Shown here: piece by piece, positions 4,202-8,056 of the stretch | Numbering within the stretch: position 1 is the first letter of the stretch | Layout: each line of letters begins with the position of its first letter | DNA from: Kingella oralis | GTDB taxonomy: Bacteria; Pseudomonadota; Gammaproteobacteria; Burkholderiales; Neisseriaceae | Reading direction: 5' to 3' | DNA: 8,056 nt | Assembly: GCA_905373195.1 (NCBI GenBank) | Contig: CAJPSG010000032.1 | Span: 1-8,056, forward strand | Made by a program: the position numbers and the translations under genes | The notes under the pieces: generated by a model | Database searches by the model: none | The model's input: only the letters and a program-made list of their open reading frames with translations | Told to the model about the DNA's origin: nothing

Positions 4202-4231
4202 ATTGTAGCTTGCAAGCAAGTGGGTTGCCAA
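4202..4231 (-). promoter_or_regulatory. Sigma-70-type promoter of the 91-residue protein gene
   Basis: On the - strand TTGGCA (4226-4231, five of six) and TACAAT (4202-4207, five of six) are 18 bases apart. Transcription would start near 4195, leaving a leader of about 27 bases. Confidence 0.7.
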
Positions 4232-4237
4232 CTTTGT

Positions 4238-4276
4238 GGCAGCCTGAAAGTTGGGCGAAATGGTTTTCAGGCTGCC
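4238..4276 (-). terminator. Inverted-DUS terminator of tamB
   Basis: A 12-base-pair stem (4238-4249 with 4265-4276) starting about ten bases after the tamB stop. One arm is an exact DUS (4266-4277 on the - strand); the other has T in place of the first A (TGGCAGCCTGAA). Confidence 0.8.
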
Positions 4277-4285
4277 TTTGTCGTG

Positions 4286-7200
4286 TTAATCAAAGCGTTT
4301 GATGTATTTGAGCTCGCCGCCTGATGAAAGCGTGCCGATGCGGGCGATGGCTTGGAAGGCGCGGCTAAGTTGATACACGAGTTTCACGGTTTGGTTGGCT
4401 TGCCCCAGCCCAACTTCGTAGCCGAGATAGAGGTCTTGGGTGAGCTGTTTGCCGAAGGTGAGCACTTGTTGGGCGGGGTTGAGCTCGCCTGTGTCGGTGT
4501 TACGGGTTTGTTGGGTGGTTAAGCCAAAGTCGTCCACAAAGCCCATTTTGTCGTTGAACTTGCCTGCAAGATACGCGCTGGCGGCGGTGGCGAGGGCGGC
4601 GTTGTCGCTGTCGCTGCCTGAGCTGGCGCGGTTGAGGATGAGCCATGAGAGTTTGTCTTTTTCGCTCATCGGTTCATCGGCAACTAGGCTCACGCGTGGG
4701 GCTTCTAGGTTACCCAACACTTCTACGCCTGCGCCCACGGGCGAGGCGCGGCGTTCGGCACGGATGTTGAGATTGGGCTTGGTGAGCGGGCCAACAAACG
4801 AGATGATGCCTTTTTTCACCACCAAATCTTGCCCGTAGGCTTTGTATTGCCCGCGTGTGATGTAAATGCTGCCAACGGCTTGCACATCGGCGGTGGTGTG
4901 GGAAGTGAGATTGAGCTTGCCGCCGAGCGACACGCGCAAGCCTTCGCCCACGAAGAACAGGCGGTCGTTAAGGTCTAATTCTAGGTTGAGTTTGAGCGGC
5001 AGGGGCGGCGCGGGCGGAGGTTTGACTTCGCCCACGATAATCACGTCGTCATCCAGCGTGGGGGCGCTGCTTTCTTGGAAGCCGAAGCGTCCCATATCGG
5101 TTTTCAGGCTGCCTGTGAGTGTGATGCCGCTGCTGTTGTAGCTGATGTCGGTTGTGCCCGATAGCGTGAGGCGGCGGCTGGCTTGGTCTAGGATAGGGTA
5201 TTGGGCGACGGTGATTTTGGCGTTGACATCGGGGGCGCTGTTCACATAGGCGGCATCGCCTGTGAGGCTGATTTTGCCTCCTTTGCGGTCGAATGTGAGC
5301 GAGTCGATGTGCCAGCGTTGTCCGTCCAAATGGGATTTCAGGCTGCCGTTGTCCAGAATAATGCCAACTTGGCGATTGCGGTAATACAGGTTTTCGCCGT
5401 TTACGGTGCCGCTGAGTTTGGGCGTGTCCACTGTGCCTGCAATTTGGGCGGTGGCAAGCAGCGAGCCTTGGATGATGTGCCCCACGGGCATCATGCTTTT
5501 CAGGCTTTCCAAGTTGTCGTTGGTGAATTGGATTTTGCCGCTTACGGGGGCGGATGTGATTTTGCCGCTGCCGAAGGCTTGCAGGATGTTGTAGTCGCCC
5601 GATACTTTGCCGTAGCGGGTGTCGGCGCTGATGTTGTTGTGGATGCCGTGCCCGTCCAGCGTGGTTTTGAGCACGAAGTTTTGCAGGTTGAGCGGTTGCT
5701 TGCGGGCAGTGGGCAGGATGATGTCGCCGCCTTGTTGGCGCAGGTTGAGGTAGCCGCGCGGGCTTTGGGTGTAGCTTAAATCCCAGTCGGCGGCGATGGT
5801 GAGGTTGTGTTCTATCGGCGGGGTGTAGAAGTTGTGCAGTTGTTCTAGGCTTAAATTGTTGGCGCGACCTTTGGTGATTAATCCTGTTTGTTTGCTCCAT
5901 GTGAGCTGGTCTAGATTCAGGCTGCCGCCAAGTGCTTGCCAGCTTGCGCTGCTGAGTGCTACGCGCTCTGCGCCTGCTTCTAGCCGCATGGTGTTTTGCA
6001 GGCGCAAGTTGAGCGCACCTGCGATGTTGAGTTCGCTGATGCTGCCTTGCCATTGGGTTTGCTCGTTTAGCCCGCCGCTTGCGCTGGCGCGTAGGGTGAG
6101 CGGTTTGTTGTCTATTTTCAGGCTGCCTTGGGCTTTGAATTGGTGTTGGCGTTGCGTGCCGTTGAGGCTGGCGTTGATGTTGTCTATGGCGATGCCGCTG
6201 GCGCTGATGTGGTTGCCGTTGAGCGTGATGTTGAGCGGGGCGGTGGGGCTGGGGCTGGCTTGGATTTTGAAGTCTAGGTTTTGGATGCGCAGGACTTCGC
6301 CGAGGGCAAAGCCGTGGGCTTGTCCGTTTAGGTTGGCATCCACATGGGTGTAGCCGTCAGCGGTGGTTTTCAGGCTGCCTTTGGCGGTGAGCGCGCCTTG
6401 TAGCCCGAAGCCGAATAGGTTGAGATTGGGGGCGTTGATGTCTAGGGCGAGGCTGTCGCCTTGTTTGCCGTATGCGCCCTTGGTGTTGAGGTGGTTGTTG
6501 CCGAGGTGGATGGCAAGGTCGGCGCGGCTGATGTGGTTGTCTTGGTAGTCCACGATGCCGCTGCCCGATAGGTTTGCGCCCGATAGGGTGGATGGGGCGA
6601 AGTTGAGCTCGCTGTGGATTTGTTGCTTGGCGATTTCGCCTGTGGCTTGGATTTTGCCGTTGATGTTGCCTTGCGGAAAGCTGGGGTAGAGCGCGCTGGG
6701 GTTGAAGTTTTGGCTGGATGCTTGCAGGGCAAGTTTTTGGTTTTGGAAGAGTTCCAGCTTGCCGGCCAGTTTAACTTCGCCGCCGTTGTTAGCTTTGATG
6801 CTGCCGTTTTCTAGCAGCAAGGTGCGCTGGGCGTTTTTGGTGTCGGTGGCGATTTTCAGGCTGCCTGTGCTTTGGGCGCGGTCGGTGGCAAGCTGCCAGT
6901 TGATTTGTGGATTGACGAATGCGCCTGTGGCTTTGATGCTGCCGTTGAGCGTGGGTTGCAGGGCAGTGCTGAGAGCATCGCTGCTGGTGAGCTGGGCGAT
7001 GTGGGCGGTGAGGTTGAGCGTTTGGTCGCTAGTGCGGATGTCGCCTGCGATTTTCAGGTTGCCTTTTTGCAGTAGGTTGGCTTGGATGTGGTCTATTTTG
7101 ACTGTGCCGTTGTCGTCAATAGTGAAAATGCCGTTGATGAGTTTAACGGGAATGCCGTTGTTGTCGGCGGTTTTGGGCAGCTCGTTACGCAGGTTGAGCG

Positions 7201-8056
7201 CACCGCGCAGCGTGGTTTTGGTGTCGTCCAAATCGGGCGTGATGCCGAGCGTGAAAAACAGCGAGGCTTCGGGCAGGCTGGGCAGGAAGGCTTTGGGGTT
7301 GATGCCTTGCCCAATCACGTTCACTTTGCCGATTAGATCGTCAATGCGTTTGGCAAACGGGCGCAGTTGGGTGTTGGCGTGCAAGCCAATGCCGTTGCCT
7401 GCTAGGGCGGTGTTGATGCTAATGTTGTTCAGGCTGCCCGATAGGTTGAGCACGTTGCTGACGGCGATGCCGTCCAGTTCGCCGTCTGACACCAAATCGC
7501 CTGATAGGGCGAAGGGGGCGGCGGTGCTGGCGGCGAGTTCGCCTTGGGTGCTGGACCAATAGTTTTTCAGGCTGCCTATTTTGATGCGGTGTTCTTGGTG
7601 GTTGTAGATGTAGCTGGCTTGGGCTTGGCGCAGGATTTCGGTGTGGTTTTTGCCTTGGGTGATGCTGTTGATGGTGAGGTTGTCTAGCGCGATGCTGATG
7701 GGCAGGCTGATGCTGGTGGGCGCATCAGGGCGCGGGCTTTTGGGCTGCGGCGGCGTGGGCTTGGATTGAATGTGGATGTCGCCCGCGTTGATTTGGTTAA
7801 TGTGCAGATGGCGTTGCCAGAGCTGGCTGGGCTGCCATTGGAAATAGAGGCTGCTGATATCTATATCTGCGCTGGGCGTGATGATGCGCAGCTCATCGGC
7901 GTTGATGCCTTGCAACACGCTGCCTGTTAGCGTTTTGGATGTGATTTGGATGTCGGCGAGCTTGGGCAGTTGATACACGGCAAAACGCAAGCCGCTGTTG
8001 GTATTCAGCAGCCATGCCGCGCCGCCTGCGCTTGCACCAAGCAGAACGATAACCGC
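4286..8056 (-). CDS. tamB: Translocation and assembly module subunit TamB, 5' end outside the window
   Basis: 1256 residues are visible and the frame is open through the right edge, so only a few N-terminal residues are missing (E. coli TamB has 1259). TamB is an inner-membrane-anchored periplasmic protein of the AsmA/VPS13-like bridge family; with the BamA-like TamA it supports outer-membrane protein assembly and, with relatives, phospholipid transport to the outer membrane. Visible residues 1-14 (AVIVLLGASAGGAA) are the signal anchor, followed by LLNTNSGLRF as in other TamBs. The long middle is beta-rich repeats forming the expected hydrophobic groove. The last 350 or so residues are the conserved TamB/DUF490 domain, with ITRGQYKAYGQDLVVKKG, ISFVGPLTKPNLNIRAER, ASPVGAGVEVLG and EPMSEKDKLSWLIL, ending in KYIKRFD. 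Five exact DUS copies lie within it, all read as Gly-Ser-Leu-Lys. tamA is expected upstream, beyond the right edge. A start at 7990 (TTG) is rejected since it would remove the anchor. Confidence 0.95.
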   Translation of the reverse strand, partial: AVIVLLGASAGGAAWLLNTNSGLRFAVYQLPKLADIQITSKTLTGSVLQGINADELRIITPSADIDISSLYFQWQPSQLWQRHLHINQINAGDIHIQSKPTPPQPKSPRPDAPTSISLPISIALDNLTINSITQGKNHTEILRQAQASYIYNHQEHRIKIGSLKNYWSSTQGELAASTAAPFALSGDLVSDGELDGIAVSNVLNLSGSLNNISINTALAGNGIGLHANTQLRPFAKRIDDLIGKVNVIGQGINPKAFLPSLPEASLFFTLGITPDLDDTKTTLRGALNLRNELPKTADNNGIPVKLINGIFTIDDNGTVKIDHIQANLLQKGNLKIAGDIRTSDQTLNLTAHIAQLTSSDALSTALQPTLNGSIKATGAFVNPQINWQLATDRAQSTGSLKIATDTKNAQRTLLLENGSIKANNGGEVKLAGKLELFQNQKLALQASSQNFNPSALYPSFPQGNINGKIQATGEIAKQQIHSELNFAPSTLSGANLSGSGIVDYQDNHISRADLAIHLGNNHLNTKGAYGKQGDSLALDINAPNLNLFGFGLQGALTAKGSLKTTADGYTHVDANLNGQAHGFALGEVLRIQNLDFKIQASPSPTAPLNITLNGNHISASGIAIDNINASLNGTQRQHQFKAQGSLKIDNKPLTLRASASGGLNEQTQWQGSISELNIAGALNLRLQNTMRLEAGAERVALSSASWQALGGSLNLDQLTWSKQTGLITKGRANNLSLEQLHNFYTPPIEHNLTIAADWDLSYTQSPRGYLNLRQQGGDIILPTARKQPLNLQNFVLKTTLDGHGIHNNISADTRYGKVSGDYNILQAFGSGKITSAPVSGKIQFTNDNLESLKSMMPVGHIIQGSLLATAQIAGTVDTPKLSGTVNGENLYYRNRQVGIILDNGSLKSHLDGQRWHIDSLTFDRKGGKISLTGDAAYVNSAPDVNAKITVAQYPILDQASRRLTLSGTTDISYNSSGITLTGSLKTDMGRFGFQESSAPTLDDDVIIVGEVKPPPAPPLPLKLNLELDLNDRLFFVGEGLRVSLGGKLNLTSHTTADVQAVGSIYITRGQYKAYGQDLVVKKGIISFVGPLTKPNLNIRAERRASPVGAGVEVLGNLEAPRVSLVADEPMSEKDKLSWLILNRASSGSDSDNAALATAASAYLAGKFNDKMGFVDDFGLTTQQTRNTDTGELNPAQQVLTFGKQLTQDLYLGYEVGLGQANQTVKLVYQLSRAFQAIARIGTLSSGGELKYIKRFD
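5103..5114 (-). repeat. DNA uptake sequence (DUS) within tamB
   Basis: Exact DUS on the coding strand, read as Gly-Ser-Leu-Lys (visible residues 982-985). A one-base variant at 5337-5348 (CGGCAGCCTGAA) gives the same four residues at 904-907. Confidence 0.9.
6117..6128 (-). repeat. DNA uptake sequence (DUS) within tamB
   Basis: Exact DUS on the coding strand, read as Gly-Ser-Leu-Lys (visible residues 644-647). Confidence 0.9.
6369..6380 (-). repeat. DNA uptake sequence (DUS) within tamB
   Basis: Exact DUS on the coding strand, read as Gly-Ser-Leu-Lys (visible residues 560-563), 241 bases from the copy at 6117. Confidence 0.9.
6855..6866 (-). repeat. DNA uptake sequence (DUS) within tamB
   Basis: Exact DUS on the coding strand, read as Gly-Ser-Leu-Lys (visible residues 398-401). 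A decayed copy at 7053-7064 (AGGCAACCTGAA) gives Gly-Asn-Leu-Lys. Confidence 0.9.
7566..7577 (-). repeat. DNA uptake sequence (DUS) within tamB
   Basis: Exact DUS on the coding strand, read as Gly-Ser-Leu-Lys (visible residues 161-164). A variant at 7428-7439 (GGGCAGCCTGAA) gives Gly-Ser-Leu-Asn. Confidence 0.9.

Noticed and set aside
4168..4231. Longer start (4231) for the 91-residue protein
   Set aside because: The codon lies within the -35 box of the promoter and the added 21 residues have no ribosome-binding site or conserved look.
3947..4324. A + strand frame opposite the 91-residue gene and the tamB end
   Set aside because: It runs through the tamB terminator and the - strand promoter; the - strand gene has the promoter and plausible protein.
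5049..7562. Long frames inside tamB on both strands (5049-6053 on -, 5201-5779 and 6702-7562 on +)
   Set aside because: Composition is skewed (Arg/His/Pro-rich or Leu/Ser-rich) as expected from shadow frames; TamB itself is continuous across the region.
41..7577. Recurring 12-mers considered as a CRISPR array
   Set aside because: Copies are irregularly spaced, in both orientations, inside genes and at gene ends; this is the DUS pattern.
7988..7990. TTG at 7990 as the tamB start
   Set aside because: The frame stays open to the window edge, and the upstream codons encode the hydrophobic anchor followed by the usual SGL motif.

Overview
The window looks like a chromosomal housekeeping segment from the family Neisseriaceae, most likely a Kingella-type organism. 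The main evidence is a 12-mer, AGGCAGCCTGAA, found 20 times exactly (about one per 400 bases). From memory this is the DNA uptake sequence (DUS) dialect of part of Kingella and differs from the GCCGTCTGAA core of Neisseria itself. The gene content fits: a close relative of the neisserial adhesin complex protein, a neisserial-type Zur operator, tamB, arfA and a DedA protein. I cannot fix the species by eye.

Left half (1-3060), all genes on the + strand: a DedA-family membrane protein (98-736), a Maf/YhdE nucleotide pyrophosphatase (954-1556), an unrecognised lipoprotein (1613-2266) and an exported lysozyme-inhibitor/adhesin-complex-protein homologue (2617-3000). DUS copies sit at or near most gene ends: inverted pairs form hairpins right at the stop codons of dedA and the lipoprotein gene, and single copies lie 5 to 40 bases before three start codons. 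Two non-coding stretches (737-953 and 2267-2616) hold DUS hairpins, a second dispersed repeat related to GTAGGGCGTGG, an extra terminator and the promoter of the ACP-like gene.

Right half (3061-8056), all genes on the - strand. Read in transcription order from the right: tamB (5' end beyond the window), a small unrecognised 91-residue protein with its own strong promoter, arfA, and a histidine-rich metal-binding protein. The last converges on the ACP-like gene and shares a bidirectional terminator with it. tamA would be expected just beyond the right edge.

Two regulatory readings stand out. First, a near-perfect Zur operator (3512-3526) lies upstream of the 26-histidine protein and overlaps a possible -35 box, pointing to zinc-starvation control of a zinc-handling protein. 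Second, arfA carries an intrinsic terminator hairpin inside its own reading frame (3585-3610), the hallmark of genes whose product is made from a non-stop mRNA and is therefore switched on when trans-translation fails. In addition, DUS copies inside tamB and the lipoprotein gene are all read in one frame, so they recur in the proteins as Gly-Ser-Leu-Lys. No mobile element, CRISPR array, tRNA or rRNA was seen.
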